From assembly GCA_012932865.1 (NCBI GenBank), contig SAXG01000080.1, forward strand, positions 62,001 to 126,000: DNA of 64,000 nt, in the 5' to 3' direction. Shown one piece after another: positions 36,046 through 48,521 of the stretch. A program made the position numbers and the translations under genes. This DNA is from Amylostereum areolatum (lineage: Eukaryota; Basidiomycota; Agaricomycetes; Russulales; Stereaceae). The notes under the pieces are model-generated. The model made no database searches. It worked only from the letters and a program-made list of their open reading frames with translations, and was not told the origin of the DNA. The first letter of the stretch is position 1; every line of letters starts with the position of its first letter.

Positions 36046-38159
36046 TCAATCGTCGGCACGAGGCCTGGTGCGGATCCCTGGGCGAGATCTTGTGCCTTTG
36101 GGGACGTAAGCTATCTCTTCCACGTCCCCATCCCCGTCGTCGTCTTCAACGACAATAGGTGTACGGGTTTTGGATGTGGTGGGCTCCCGAGCTTTCGTGC
36201 CGCTGGAAGCTTTCTTCGGTTTCTGCACGCGCTTCTTTTTCGACTTATTGTTGCCTGTTTCACTCGGCGTCCACGTGTTGAAACGCTCTATAAGCGATCG
36301 CTGAAACGCCTCGTCATAGCCAACACAACGCATCACAAAGACGCCTAGTTGCTACACGAGCGATCGGACGTATTGAGACCACAGAAGTACGGGAGAAAGC
36401 TGGACGACGTGCCTGTTTCCCCAGGTCGAAATCGTTCTGTATCTCGACGTCAGTGACATCCTTGTACCCGTTCGGGTTGCTCCATGCAGCTCGCACTTCT
36501 TCCAAGGATGGTTCTTCTCCGCCGTGCTCGCGCCTGTACAAGACGCGGAAGCGGACGCCTGTGCCCCACCCGTAACGGTAGAGATCGCCCGCCCAAGTTT
36601 TGCGAACCTACAGTCGAAAGTCAGCGTCATTCTCGGCGGTATACAGAAAACAGGAGTCTTCTTACTCTAGAGTCTTGCAAGATCCACTCTTGCTGTGTAA
36701 GAGGCGCAGCCTCGATAAGCTTGTACTGCCCAACATACCGCCATTGTTTCGGGCTAAGCCCAACGAACGTGCGGTAGTCCGGGTCCGTCACGTCGTTGGC
36801 TTTCTCGTCTTCGCCGCCATCACGGTCCGCATCAGGCTCGTCCTTCGGTTCAAATTCAGGCCTGTCTTCCTCCTCCCCCGCCTCTTCCTCTTTTTTGACA
36901 TCAACACCGTCACGCGACCTTCTCAGCTCCTCGTAAGGCTCCTCCAAAAACCAGACGCCGGGCATTCCTGCTTCCTGCGGAGCGTTCGGGTGGCCTTCCA
37001 GGCGGAGAAACATGAAGTCCTTCAGCCCGTGCTCCTTGAATTTCTTCGCGGAGAAATGGGGGAACGTCATCTGTGCGGACCCCCCGTAGACGCTGCTTAT
37101 GAACTGCCTGCTGACCACGGCATCTTTGATTTCCGGATCGAGGTCGACAGTGTACGGCTTCACCCCGGCGGCATCGACGCGTCCTTGAACGGTTGCAGAA
37201 TCGAATTCGAGGTCTTTCTTGACTTTGATCACGATGTCCTGGGTCTGATGAACGAGAAAAGCACCTGTAAGCTCGAGGACGATCGTTGTGGTGGCAGGAT
37301 GATAAACCTCACCTTGCGCGGCTGGCCTGAACCCAGTCGAGTGATTTCAGGTTCTTCAGGCTCCGCCTTGGGGAGTTTGAAAGCTGGCCGCCGAGGAACC
37401 GGAGGTGTGGGCGATCGTGGCAGGGTAGAAAGTCGAGATAATCCTCTATCCACAACGGGGTCATCATGATCCATACGGCCGGCGTTCCGGTCGTCCACGA
37501 TCATCGTATCCGACGTATCGTCATCGCTAGCGAAGTGTCAGTCACAAATCCCATCATGGTAAAGTACAATCCACGGACTCATGCGGAAAGCTCATTGGGC
37601 GAAACGGTACCACAGATTGGCGCATCGAGGACCGGAGTCTTTTCATTGGTGGTAGCGTCCCGTCCTCTTCCTTCTTCTCTACTTTGGCAGGAGGGCGCCC
37701 AAGGAATTCAGGACCAATGTAGGAACCTAGAGGGGAGGCCGACCGCTTCTTGATGTTGCGCACGGCCGACTTGCGATCTTCCGGGACGTGCTTCTGCTGG
37801 AAAACGTCCATCATGTCAGTGTCACGAGAGAGCGGCCATAGGAATAACGCCTCACGTCACCGGGAGCATCGATGTCGATGACCTTTGGCCGCTCGACTTT
37901 GATTGTAGTTGACTGGGCGGTTTGGACGCCCTTGTCGACCTGCGCGCAGCAACAGAATGCGTTAGTCTCGCGCAGACGTCTCAGAATTATGTTCTACTCC
38001 TACCTTTCCTTTGACCGTTGCCTTACTACCACCCTTCAGCTCTGCAACCTCCCTACGCAATTGATCGACGATGCGTCTCAGCGCCGCGTTTTCTTGCTCC
38101 AAAGCGTCGGCGCCCATCGGGTTCTCCTTCTCGATATTTGCGGCAAACTCGTCAGCCAT
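36046..38159 (-). CDS. Coiled-coil nuclear-type protein, tandem paralogue 2
   Basis: ATG 38159 (MADEFAANIEKENPMG) leads a coiled coil (LEQENAALRRIVDQLRREV). The same modules follow in the same order as in the neighbour: KKRSASPLGSYIGPEFLGR, a Pro-rich linker, VSRQFISSVYGGSAQMTFP, FVGLSPKQWRYVGQYKLIE, LTQQEWILQDS, VLYRREHGGEEPSLEEV and LGVFVMRCVGYDEAFQRS. It ends with a basic tail and RPGIRTRPRADD at 36046. Intron positions appear to match those of paralogue 1. This is an old tandem duplication: sequence differs throughout but architecture is kept. Function is unknown. Confidence 0.75.
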
Positions 38160-38535
38160 GGACAAGGCTTGGAGAGCTGCGATGGTGGTGGAACGGGTTC
38201 GAGATCAACAACCGTGCTGAAGTACGCGTGCAGAACCTGCCTTATCCGATGCCGACAGTCAACGAGGCAGCACCTCCCACGTTCCAAGTCCCGCCTCCTC
38301 ACCCCAGGCCGATGCATAAAGACATCGACCTTGGCTCAAAATCGAACAGGTCTTTTATTTCGATAGACTACAGTATAAGCAAGTTTGGGGTATTAGCAGG
38401 CCAGGGACGCAAAACACTTATTACATGTGCGGTAATCGAACATGGCGCTCATAATACATCGAGGCTGCGAGAAGTACACGCCGAGTAAAACGAACCAAGC
38501 AGAAGGGGAAATGGGAGGGGAAAGGGGAAGGTCCA
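38160..38535. other. Short intergenic region
   Basis: Promoter side of the gene starting at 38159 and 3' UTR of the AAA-bromodomain gene. No coding features. Confidence 0.4.
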
Positions 38536-41500
38536 TCATGAGGAAGACACCATTGCATCCTCGTCCGCGCGCACTTCGTCCACAAACTCCATCACTACCT
38601 CGTCCAGTTCGCGGATCAAGGCGTCCCTGTCCCACTCTGTTCGGTGCCGCCAGACGCATCCCAAGCACGACGCACGCAGCTGCTCAAGCTGTTCGACGTT
38701 CAACATGGATGTATGGCTTCGCAGCTTCTCCCTCAGGTTAGATAGCTGGAAGTCATCGACATGGAAGTCGGGGAGTGGGGTGGGCGTTCGTTCGATCACC
38801 ATAGGCTCCGGCTCCGGCTCCGGCTCAGCTACGACAGGCGCTGGATTTTCCTCGGGCAAGGATAAGTTGACGGGTTCGGACACTGGTACGGGTACGGGTA
38901 CGGGTACGGGCTCTTGTGGGAGTTTATAAGGCGAAGGACTCCGGGCGGGCATCGGTTGCGGCTCGATGATCCGCGGAAGGGGCTGATGTCCGAAAGGTGT
39001 CGGTCCGTCCACTATATGCGCCAAAGTAGGAGGGAGTGACGGGAGGTTGTAGGTGGATGGCCCTGCTACAGGCGCATCGAGTGGAGGGAACAACTCCGGG
39101 AGTACTTCGCGAGGTTTGAAGAACGTGTTGGTGGGCGACATGGGATTGAGAAGTGCAGGGTCAAACCCCCCGGACCTCTGAAGCGAAGGCTCAGGGAATG
39201 TGAATTGCTGCTGAGGAACAAAGTGATGCTGAGGGATAGGCTGTTGTTGAAGAGGAGCGGGAGCAGCGAAGCCGTCGATGCGGTTCCCAAATATGGTAGG
39301 ATCCAAGGGTGCGCTGGGAATATAACCGTTCATCATATCGCCGTTTGCTGGTGACAACTGGGACGCCAGGTCCGAGGGACCTGCACCGTCTGTGAAACGC
39401 ACGGCGCCCAAAGACTGGGTAGAGCCCCTTGGAGGGAAGGCGTTGATAGGATCGTCTTCCTCGCTAGCCACCCTCGATCGCTTCGCACCCCGCTCCTCGC
39501 CGTTCGCATTATCCTCCCCAGACGCTTGCGACTCCCCCTGCGCCTCGGTGGACCTCTGCCTCTTGAGACGGCGTTCCAACTGCGACGGATCGCTGATCGC
39601 GAACTCTGGTTCTTGTCCGTTGTTGCGCGCGCTCCTTCGAATACCAGGGGCCTGAGCATCAGCACCGTTCGTAGCGTTGGCCTCCGCCTCCTGCGATTCA
39701 CGGTCTTTCTGGCGTTGATTCTTTCGTTCCTGCCGGCGCTGACGCTCACGGACCGCCATGCGCTCGCATTCGAGACGAAACGTGGGGTCGAAGTCTTGAA
39801 TGCTAACCTCCGCGGCAGTGTACATGGCCTGGGCCCTGAAAAGGCGCTCGGGATCGGCACCATAATGGGCGTTGGCGTTGTGGACCATCTTGCCGACGTC
39901 CTCGAGGAAGCTGTGCGGAGTAAGGTAGCGATCCTTGTACAACTCGTTGTGCATCTTCTCTAAGTCCATGTTGAAGAGCTGGGGTCGAGGCGGCGATGAC
40001 GGCGGCGGCTGGACAGGCTGGACAGGCGGAGCGGGTTGGGCGGGTTGTTCACTAGTTGCGGCAGGTTCTCCATTGATGTTGGTATCCACCCTGTCTTCGT
40101 GGATCTCGATGACGCCGTTTGTCTCGATGTGGCCATTCACTTCGGTGGTGGTGGTGGTGGTCACCATTTCTACCACGGTAGGGATAGGAGGAAAGACTTC
40201 ATCTAGCGACGGGAAGGGATACTCCTCCTGCACCAGTGCGTCAGTACGACGTCGCAGACGCTGTGGCGACAACTTACCGTGGCCGGTTTTGTGAATCGCT
40301 TGAACTTGCGCTTGAGCTCAGTGAGGATGGGGCCGAGGCGGTACCTGAGCAAGGTGATCAAGCGCGCGTCGTGTTCTTCCTGGACGGCTAGCTCCGCCGC
40401 CGAAGGTTTGCGGGGCTCGAGGGGAGGCGCAATGGGAAGCTCTTCCAGGACGCGTTTCTTGCGCTTCATGCCGTCAGGGAAATGATTCGGCGGCCGCTGA
40501 ACATCTTTCAGAATAGGTTGGAAGAACTCGTCGCGTTGTGATTCCGTCGGCTTATGAAGCTCGACGCGGTTTTCACGCGTTGACCCGAACCACGCGCGTA
40601 CATCTCGAGGTAGGGACATGAACGATCCATCAACGACGGCTAGGAGAAGGATAGGATCCGTTGGCGCGAGAGTATTCAACATTGACTGAACCGTGCTTCG
40701 AGCGGTTTCCGAGACGGCCGCACACCAGCCCGAAAGCGAAGGAATGTATATGATGGAGGGTTGCAGGCGCTTCGCCTCGACAAAGAGCTGGACTATTGCC
40801 GCCTCTGGCGTCTGTCGTCCATCGTCAGAGTCCCGCTCGTGGTCTAGATGAAAGATGAAAGTATGACTGACCCTTGTTGAATCGCCGAGGAGCGTGCCCA
40901 AGTCGAGGTTTTGCACGTTGAAGCCTTCTAAGTGGTGGAGAGCGGCCGTAGCGACGTAGCTTTGGCCCATACCGGCTGGTCCATGGAGAATAACTCGAGG
41001 ACGGAAGACGCGAAGTGTTTCCATGGCTGAGGTAAGAGGTCAGCGGAAGTCAAGCTAACAACTCAACAAAACTTGCATTGTAGCATCATCTCCCTTTCAA
41101 GAGCCCCGCCTTCGCCTTCGTCTTCCCATTCCGCCTCCTCCAGTGCGGTTCTCTTCTTGCCGACTGGCATGACCTTGTCCAGCACTGCCTTGACGCGATC
41201 CAAGCCATCGGAAAGAAGAGGTTGGAGTTGGACCGGAAGTGGGGTCGCAACAGATGACGAAGAGCGAGCAGAGGATGGGACGAGCTCTGATGGTGGAATT
41301 GTGAGAAGAGCCCCTAGAAGTGGGCCGAAAATACGCACTCTTGACAGAGATCATGAAGTCTCTTAGTTCGACCCCGATTGTCTCTGGTTTTAGCAGCAGA
41401 CGATCATTCGACTTGTAGATTTGAGGGTACCGTCGTTGGACAGCGTTGAGGGCGGCCTCGGTGCACAATGCCTAAGCACACATCAGTATCGCGTTTACCC

Positions 41501-43641
41501 CAAAGACACAAACGACAACATACCCGAAGGTCGGCACCACCGTAACCCTTCGTCAACTTTGCTAATCCTGCGACATGCTCCTTGCCCTTCTCCCCGTCCC
41601 ACCCGTCCCATTTCTTCGTCATGATACCCAATATCTTCTCCCGTGCATCGAGGCTGGGAAGCGGAAAGTAGAATTCTCGATCGAAGCGCCCAGGGCGACG
41701 AAGAGCGGGGTCGACAGCGTCTGGCCTGTTCGTTGCACCAATGACCACCACCTGGCCTCGACCATCCATTCCGTCCATAAGCGCCAGTAGAGTGGAAACG
41801 ATGGAAGCATGGATTTGATCTTGCTTTGAGGATCGCACCGGCGCGAGGCCGTCGATTTCGTCGAAAAAGATGATACTGGGTTGGCAGTTACGAGCTTCCT
41901 CGAACAGGAGACGAAGTTGACGCTCGGCTTCACCGACCCACTTTGACAAGACGTCGGCACCTTTGCGCATGAAGAAGGCTATAACAACATCGTAAGCAGA
42001 TGAAGAAACGAATGAGAGGAAATTATACGAACAGATGCCTTTCCCGTTGGAACGCGTGCTGGCCGCTAAGGCACGAGCCAACAACGTCTTTCCAGTACCG
42101 GGAGGTCCGTGGAACAACACGCCCCGTGGAGGTGTCAGGCCAAATCGTTGGAAGACCTCAGGGTAGAGCAGTGGCAGAAGGGTCATTTCCTTCAGGGAGT
42201 TGATATCTGCATCGACATTAGCAGACAGCAAGCAGAAAAAGAAGAAGCAGTACGCACGATCGTCTAGACCTCCAACCTCGTCAAATGTCACGTTCTGATT
42301 GACCCCAAGTGGATCGGCATCGGCCAACGCTAGATGCAGGTAAGAAAATACCAAAGACGACCAGAAACCCCCGCGCACCTGAATCGCCAACTTTGCCAAA
42401 ATTTGAGGGGGCTCCCGCCGCAGCCGCGAGGTCTGCAGGTGCCAGGCCACTCGGACCTGCACCAAGTCCTCCAGCCAACGCCGCGCCACCGAAGCCTTTC
42501 CGCGGGGATCGCGTGGGCGCGTCCGAATCCTGACGACCGTCAGACTTGTTGCCTACCGAAGAAAGGGAGAACTCACCGAGTCGTCCGCTCCAGGGATACC
42601 CAAGAATCTGCCCAATTCTGCACCAGTTGCACTCCATCCTGGACCTTTCTTGCCCTTATTGAAGTGCGTCCGTCCGCCGCCCTTGGGTTTCGGAGGCGCC
42701 GAGGGGATTTCTTCAAGGGGTGGAGGGATCGCATAGTTGACTTTGGCCCGACGGCGGAGAGCGTACGGTTTTCCGTCCGATTCGTCGATAATCTCGACGT
42801 CGCCTTCTCCATCCATGTCGGCGTCCATATCCATGTCGGGTTCGGGTTCGGGCTCTGGCTCTGGTTCCGGCGATGAAGTGTGGAGAGCGTCGTCCATCTC
42901 CGCCTCGGAGGAGCCACCGGATCCCTCGGGGTCGTCAACGTAGACGTCCGCGTCCGCGTCATCCTGGGCACTACGACGTGTACGGAGGCCAGGCCGGTTA
43001 CCACGCGTGATACGCGTCCGACGCGATGGGTTGGCGGGTTGGCGACTACGGCTGCTTCGTGGGCGGACAGGTGGGGGAGGATCGGGTTTCTTGCTTCTAC
43101 TGCGGGTCGAATACCGCCGACCGGTTTGCTCCTCGTCGCTGCTGAGGGTGGGAGGTGGGGGCTTGTTGTTGCGAATACGTCGGCTCACACGTCGAGGACC
43201 ATCGTCTTCATCTTCCTCGAGGTCGCCACTGGCGCCATTGGAGGGACCGCCCACGATAGCCTCGCCATCCGCATCTAAACCAAGACCTCCGTCCTCGCTC
43301 TCTGACTCCTTGTAGGAAGGTTTGAGGATTTTGCGACCAGAGCGAGAGTGAGTCCAGACTTGGTGAGGCTTGCCGCTACCATCGTCGTCTTCGCCCTCCG
43401 CGTCTTCGTCGTGAACGTTATTGGATGCATCCAGGTCGGCGGAATGTGCGCTCTCGTTGTAGAGGGAGCCAGAGGCGGCGGTGCCCGTGGAATCTTTGCG
43501 TGTTCGCAGTTGCATGGGGGGCGGTATGCGAAAGGTGAAGGGGGATGGCGCTGAGTTGTTGTCGGAGAAGGATGGGATGATGGGATTGTGATAGTCGAGG
43601 AGCTCTGCGCGGTAGGGTGGCGGGTCTTCAGATGGTTGCAT
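38536..43641 (-). CDS. AAA+ ATPase with bromodomain, Yta7/Abo1/ATAD2 family
   Basis: Family members act on histone H3-H4 and control nucleosome density in the nucleus. ATG 43641 (MQPSEDPPPYRAELL) begins an acidic and basic disordered N-terminus with RRVSRRIRNN and an EPEPEPEP/DMDMD run. AAA1 follows: VTFDEVGGLDDR, Walker A GPPGTGKTLLARALAA (about 42090-42130), Walker B SIIFFDEIDGL, sensor VVVIGATNRPDAVDPALRRPGRFDREF. AAA2 is degenerate: ILHGPAGMGQSYVA lacks the Walker A lysine, as is usual for the second domain of this family. The bromodomain-like region contains YKDRYLTPHSFLEDVGKM and DPERLFRAQAMYTAAEV. A PVPVPVPV tract (about 38885-38925) and a Ser-rich end at 38536 close the gene. Several introns of 45-70 bp. 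Confidence 0.9.
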
Positions 43642-44296
43642 GGGACAAAGCAAAGAAGTTGTTACCACAACTTCGTTGCTCAGCGTTGGTTACGTTGATT
43701 TCGACTTCGTGCTGAGCGTTTATGTCTTCGTCGTCGTTGTGGCCGACGATGTGGAGGTCGTGGAAGGGGGGAGAAGGACGCTGGACGCTGGACGCTGAGG
43801 ACAATGGGCGAAAGAGCTTGACGGAGCGTGACGCGTCACGTTGCGGTGGCGATGTCACGCACCGTCACACTCTTCCGATGAACCTCGCCTCCTCCTCCCC
43901 GCGCTACACGCCCGCCCGCCCCGACTCCCCCAGACGTTGGATTCCATGGTCCCGGAAGAGAGGGATAGGTGTAGAATCCGGATGACTGCGAAATTGCCCC
44001 ATTTTTGACCGAAAAGAACGGGAGAAATCGACTGAAACTTGGAAAAATGCCGTGGGCGTGCGTGTGGGCTCAGAAGGTGGTGGTTGCTGCAAGGAAAGGA
44101 GCAGCTTTTCGTCGTCGTTTCTCGTCGTATTTCGCCTCATAGCGGTCACGAGAAGCGCGCTGAACTTTCTATTTCAGGAAGGTGTCACGTGCTCGATCGG
44201 CACGTCGTCGCACTCCGCCGCCGTTGACTCTTGAGCGCCACGGCTCGGCCCCTACTCACTACTTATTGTCTTTTGCCATCCACCTCGTCGTCCAAC
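43642..44296. promoter_or_regulatory. Divergent promoter of the Abo1-like gene and its + strand neighbour
   Basis: 655 bp between two divergent ATGs. No TATA box is evident. The stretch includes a short direct repeat (ggacgctggacgctg near 43780). Confidence 0.5.
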
Positions 44297-46502
44297 ATGG
44301 CGACCTCAGCCTCCTACACGGCACCCGTTGCGTCGACAAGCAAACCACCAAGCAAAAGGTGCGTACGCGACACTCATTAGATACTGTCGCTCTGACTCTC
44401 CCACCAGATTCACCGAAATCTACGCCGGCCTTTCCCCCGACATCCAACGCGCGTTCGTGGAGAAACACCTCGCACTTCTGCTCGATGAGCTTCCCCAGGG
44501 ATCGCAGAAGGCCATTCTCGACACAGCCGAAGAAACAAGGGCGCGCTATGTCAACATGCCAAACCTCGACTTCGACAGGCGATCTCAGGAGCTCGACAGT
44601 CTGTTATCGCTGCGCGACGACGATGCGAAACGGACGGTGGCCAAGGAGGAATCTATTCGAGAAGAGATCACAGGAGAGATCGTTCGACACGTCGCCAACT
44701 GGTTGTCCGACATCTGGTCCGCGGGATATGAATACAAGACCAGCTTCGCTCTCGCCCACAAATGTCTAATCCGAACCGCGGAGGTGCTTACTTTAGTCCA
44801 GCTCATGGACTCAGGGTGCGTGTTACCATTCGTCTTCGTTCCTTACGCCGCCTCATCCAGTTTAGGTGCCGATGCGACATGGATAACTTCTATGTTGACG
44901 TGGTCATCCGGCGTAGAAAAACGTTCAAAACCGTCAAGACGTTCCAATTAACCGGCATCCGCTCCCTCGAAAGAGTCATCCTCTGGATCTGGCGCGACCT
45001 GTTCTTGGCTATGCTTGCCTCGAATAACGCGAACGCGTCTTTGATTGCGGATATGCTCGAAGACATTCGGTCTTCCCGTGGCTGGCCAGCGGTGCACCAT
45101 GTACTCTCGGGTGGGAAAGGTATGTACATCGTTCAATCGCACTCGCATATACTCATATTTATCAGGTGGCGGCTACGGGTGCAACGACGATTATCATGAC
45201 GACGAGGAGGATGAAGACGATGAGACGGATGAGGAGGAAGGCCATGGAGAATGGGAAGAAGGGCAAGAGGAGGTCGTGGATGACGACAACGACGACGCTT
45301 GGTCAGACGATATGCCTCCCCTGGAAAGTCTCCCGGAGGACCTTCCCCATCAACATGTTCATTCCAATCCCATGTCCGCCACCCACTGGCCTCCCATCAT
45401 CAGCGCTCAAACTTCTCCTCTACGCCAGATCGTCCTCGACTATCTCCTCACCCTCTTCGAGAGCGCCCCCGAAATCACCCTCTACCACGCCATCAAGAGC
45501 CTCTCACAGACATCCGCAACGCGCACCAAGCTGCTTGACAACTTGGAGTCCGTTGCACTCACCTCCTCCGACGCCTTCGTTACTGCGCTCGATGTCTACT
45601 CCATCGAAGGATTGCCTGACCGCCTCTGGCGCATCATCCACGCCGGGGCCCACCTCTTGCGCCCCCGCGATTACGGGCCCTACCAAAGGGCCGTCGTCGT
45701 TCTCGGCCACTCCCGCCTCCACCGTGCTCGTGCTCTCGCGATCGCCACCACCGAGATCTTCGACACCGCCCGCAGCGTCCGCGCCTCTCTCCTTTCCTCC
45801 TTCACGCGCCTCGACGACCCCGCCCGGACCAAAGAGCTCTTCACGCTTCTCCGCACCGGGGCCAACGCAGTATCCCGCCCGGACCGCATCGACGCCTGGA
45901 TCGACGGGATCTCGACGCCCGGCTCTGACTTCCCACACCCATTCTCGTTCGCCGCGATGATGATGGGCATCCCAATCCCACCCATCTCCCCCGAGGACGG
46001 TGCGGACGCACTGCTTGACCTCGACCGGGACGACGGCGTGCTGGCGGACCTCCGTGAGGACCTACGACCCAACATGAAGGACCGCTTCGAGAGCTGGGTT
46101 GAGGTCATCAGCAAGCTCGGGAAGACGGCGGACGTGCTCGCACGTCTGTACGTCACGATCGCGAAGATCATGCCGTACCTCGCCGCCGCGGACGTCGTCG
46201 ACGCCATGGTCGGCAGGCTCGCGGACAAGCCTGCAAAACATTACATCTGCGACGGCCTCGACGCGCTCAACGCATTCGCGAAGGGCCAGCGGCGCAAGGC
46301 CGCGGCGACCATGGCCAAAACGAAGAAAATGCAGGAGGCGAAGGCGGCGCAGGCTGAGGAGACGAAGGCGCGGAATGCTTCTGCCAGCACCCCAGCGGCG
46401 GGGCCCAGCGGATCACAAGCCCAGCAGCCTTCTCCTTCAACGCTCAGGCAACATATGCCTTACCTGTCCAGTACCTTCAACGGCATCGACGACGTCGACT
46501 AA
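44297..46502 (+). CDS. Conserved-looking hypothetical protein with acidic insert
   Basis: ATG 44297 (MATSASYTAPVASTSKPPSK), then FTEIYAGLSPDIQRAFVEKH, EEITGEIVRHVANWLSDIW, MDNFYVDVVIRRRKTFKTVK, SLERVILWIWRDLFLAML and a long acidic DEEDEDDETDEEEGHGE segment (45190-45310). The C-terminal half is a helical all-alpha-looking repeat region (IVLDYLLTLFESAPEITLYH, GLPDRLWRIIHAGAHLLRP, RALAIATTEIF). It ends with a Lys/Ala-rich coiled coil and stop 46500-46502. About 640 residues with four or five introns. No catalytic motif is visible and I do not recognise the family. It could be a scaffold protein. Confidence 0.75.
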
Positions 46503-47466
46503 CCTGCTCTTCTTGGACTTTGGACCTGTCCGATCGGCCCCCTTCTTCTCGTTCTCCTTCATTGATCTGACCGGAGCGAAACAGAAACAGATGCACTATA
46601 TATTAAGACTTCTACGCCCTGCTATTACGCACGGTGTTCTTCGCCCCTGTATCTTGCCAGCATCTTAATAGCCTCCTCATGACCTCACTGCGCTGATAGA
46701 CATCCCGCGTTTGGTCCGAGGACTTCACTATCTTATTGTTCATACTTGCGACCGTCACAATGATTCGTTCATTTCCAGCCGTGGCACGGCCGATAATCAT
46801 CTTACTGGCCAGTCTGTCTCCCCGGGAAATGGTCGTTCATTGGTTGGCTTTCGAGGCAGGTAGTACCCTACAACGTGCTGAATGCATGGTGGGCTCCTCA
46901 GCCTAACCGACCCCCGAATACTTCCATCAATAAAGACGATTACAACGATTACATTCTCCGTTCCGACGGCGACTCGAGAAGTATCAACCTGATGCATCTG
47001 CACCTCACCCCTTCCGCACGCGAGCGGCGCGACCGCCGCCTGTCATTCCAAATCCAGAAAGCAAAAGAACCGTCCCCGAATCGTTCGCGTGTCCAACACG
47101 AGTGAGAATGGCTCTGGACGTCGGCTGACCTTACTTTTTAGTTGTACGCGAAACAGTTTACACGATGTGGACGTCAGTGGAACACGATGGTCGCGCATGG
47201 TATTTGGTTTCACCGACAAGTATATCATGGACTGTGGACGGGTCTCTGCCCCCAGTGTCCACTTCGCCCCACCCTCTCACTAGGCCGGCGCATGCTCGCC
47301 GTCGCGTCCTCCATTCTCGCCATGGTCTCCGTATAAGGTACGGGCACTTGAGGCTGCTGCTCTACTGTCCAGGCCGTCCACCGCCCTCCCATATTCGCCG
47401 CACGTCCATCATGGACGCGCGGCAGACTAACAGCGCTCATGGCGTCGACCCGCGTGCGCACCAGCC
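46503..47466. other. Intergenic
   Basis: 3' UTR of the preceding gene, then about 900 bp without a convincing coding region. Confidence 0.45.
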
Positions 47467-48141
47467 ATGGCCTTACCCCGAACAACACCGTATAAACTCG
47501 GCGGCCCCAACATCAGCGAAAAAGCGTTCCTCAGTTTTTTCCGCGTGTCGTTTACAAGGCTTAGTCGATTATGTAATCCATTGTAAGGGTATCCACCGAC
47601 GCATACCAGCCTTCCACTATCTTGGATTCGCCTCGCCAAGGCCCCCTCCAGATCCAAAACAGGTCCGTCCCGCTGAAGGTTTTCATATAACTCCGAGAGG
47701 CTTGCGAGCATTTTGGCAGGGATTGCAAGTTCACGAAAGGACGACGACACCGACGCTTTGATCGCTCGGACGGCGGACCGAGGAATTCCGAGCGTTCAAG
47801 AGCTTAAAACAAGCTCAAGCTCACTCTCTGAGCCTCTCTCCGAGCTCTACCGTCGAAACGCGATCCCGCATGGCTGCGCTTCAGGACCCCGGACTACCCC
47901 TGCAGCGTGGTGCTTAAAAGTCGCCCTCGCCCTCAGCCAGCCTCTCCAACAACCGAAGACGCGACTTCGAGAAGTTCAAGGTGCGTGTACTTTTCTTTCG
48001 AGTTTGACCGCGAACTGACACCCATGGCATCTCAGAGGCCCTATTATCAGACATTGGGCGAGCGCACGGTACGTCCCCTTTGCTCCTTGATACCCTTACA
48101 TCGTAGCTGACATTCTCCGTCTACAGTACTTCGGAGTGTAG
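47467..48141 (+). CDS. Possible small multi-exon gene
   Basis: ATG 47467 starts MALPRTTPYKLGGPNISEKA, a basic opening. A good donor (gtaagg, near 47582) and an acceptor (ctgaag, near 47675) join in frame to a segment with SERLASILAGIASSRKDDD and ARTADRGIPSVQELK. Downstream, an exon with DFEKFK is followed by a gtgcgt donor and a tctcag acceptor, then RPYYQTLGERT, a gtacgt donor, and a last short exon YFGV with TAG 48139-48141. The join between the middle and late exons was not resolved. The splice signals are good, but the whole may also be chance. Confidence 0.35.
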
Positions 48142-48521
48142 ACTTGATTATAATACACTTGTACTGTCCTTATAGTTATGTCCTTAACTTAGCTGTTTGA
48201 AATTAGACAAGATCATTTATTATTCAAAAACAAATCGATTAAATAATATTAAAATATCGCAAGTAATCGAGAGGGCTATATTCCCATAAGGGGAAAGAAA
48301 ACCGGAGAATCAACCTAAAGTTTAGGTTTAGCTCACCGTTTCGTGGCACTTCTGTGTCATTGTCAAAGCTTGCGGCGGCATTGCAAAACTGAAACTTGGT
48401 CCTCTAAACCTGGGTGAAAAGTTCACCGTACGGTGAGTATTATGGCCTTTGTAAAGCCTTGTAAATGTATGGAAGCCAAACGTTTTTTCGCTGATGAACG
48501 CCCTCATGGGTCCCGACGTCA
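48142..48521. other. AT-rich intergenic segment
   Basis: 48160-48300 is much more AT-rich than the rest of the window, with tattattcaaaaac and attaaataatatta runs. An odd palindrome AACCTAAAGTTTAGGTT lies at about 48314-48330, and CACCGTACGGTG at about 48424-48435. It may be the end of an old inserted element. Confidence 0.5.

Noticed and set aside
38885..38925. acgggt tandem repeat as a possible regulatory array
   Set aside because: It lies inside the Abo1-like coding exon and encodes a Pro-Val repeat, so coding content explains it.
48314..48331. Telomere-like AACCTAAA/TTTAGGTT
   Set aside because: It is a single palindrome, not a tandem TTAGGG array, and the surrounding genes continue on both sides.
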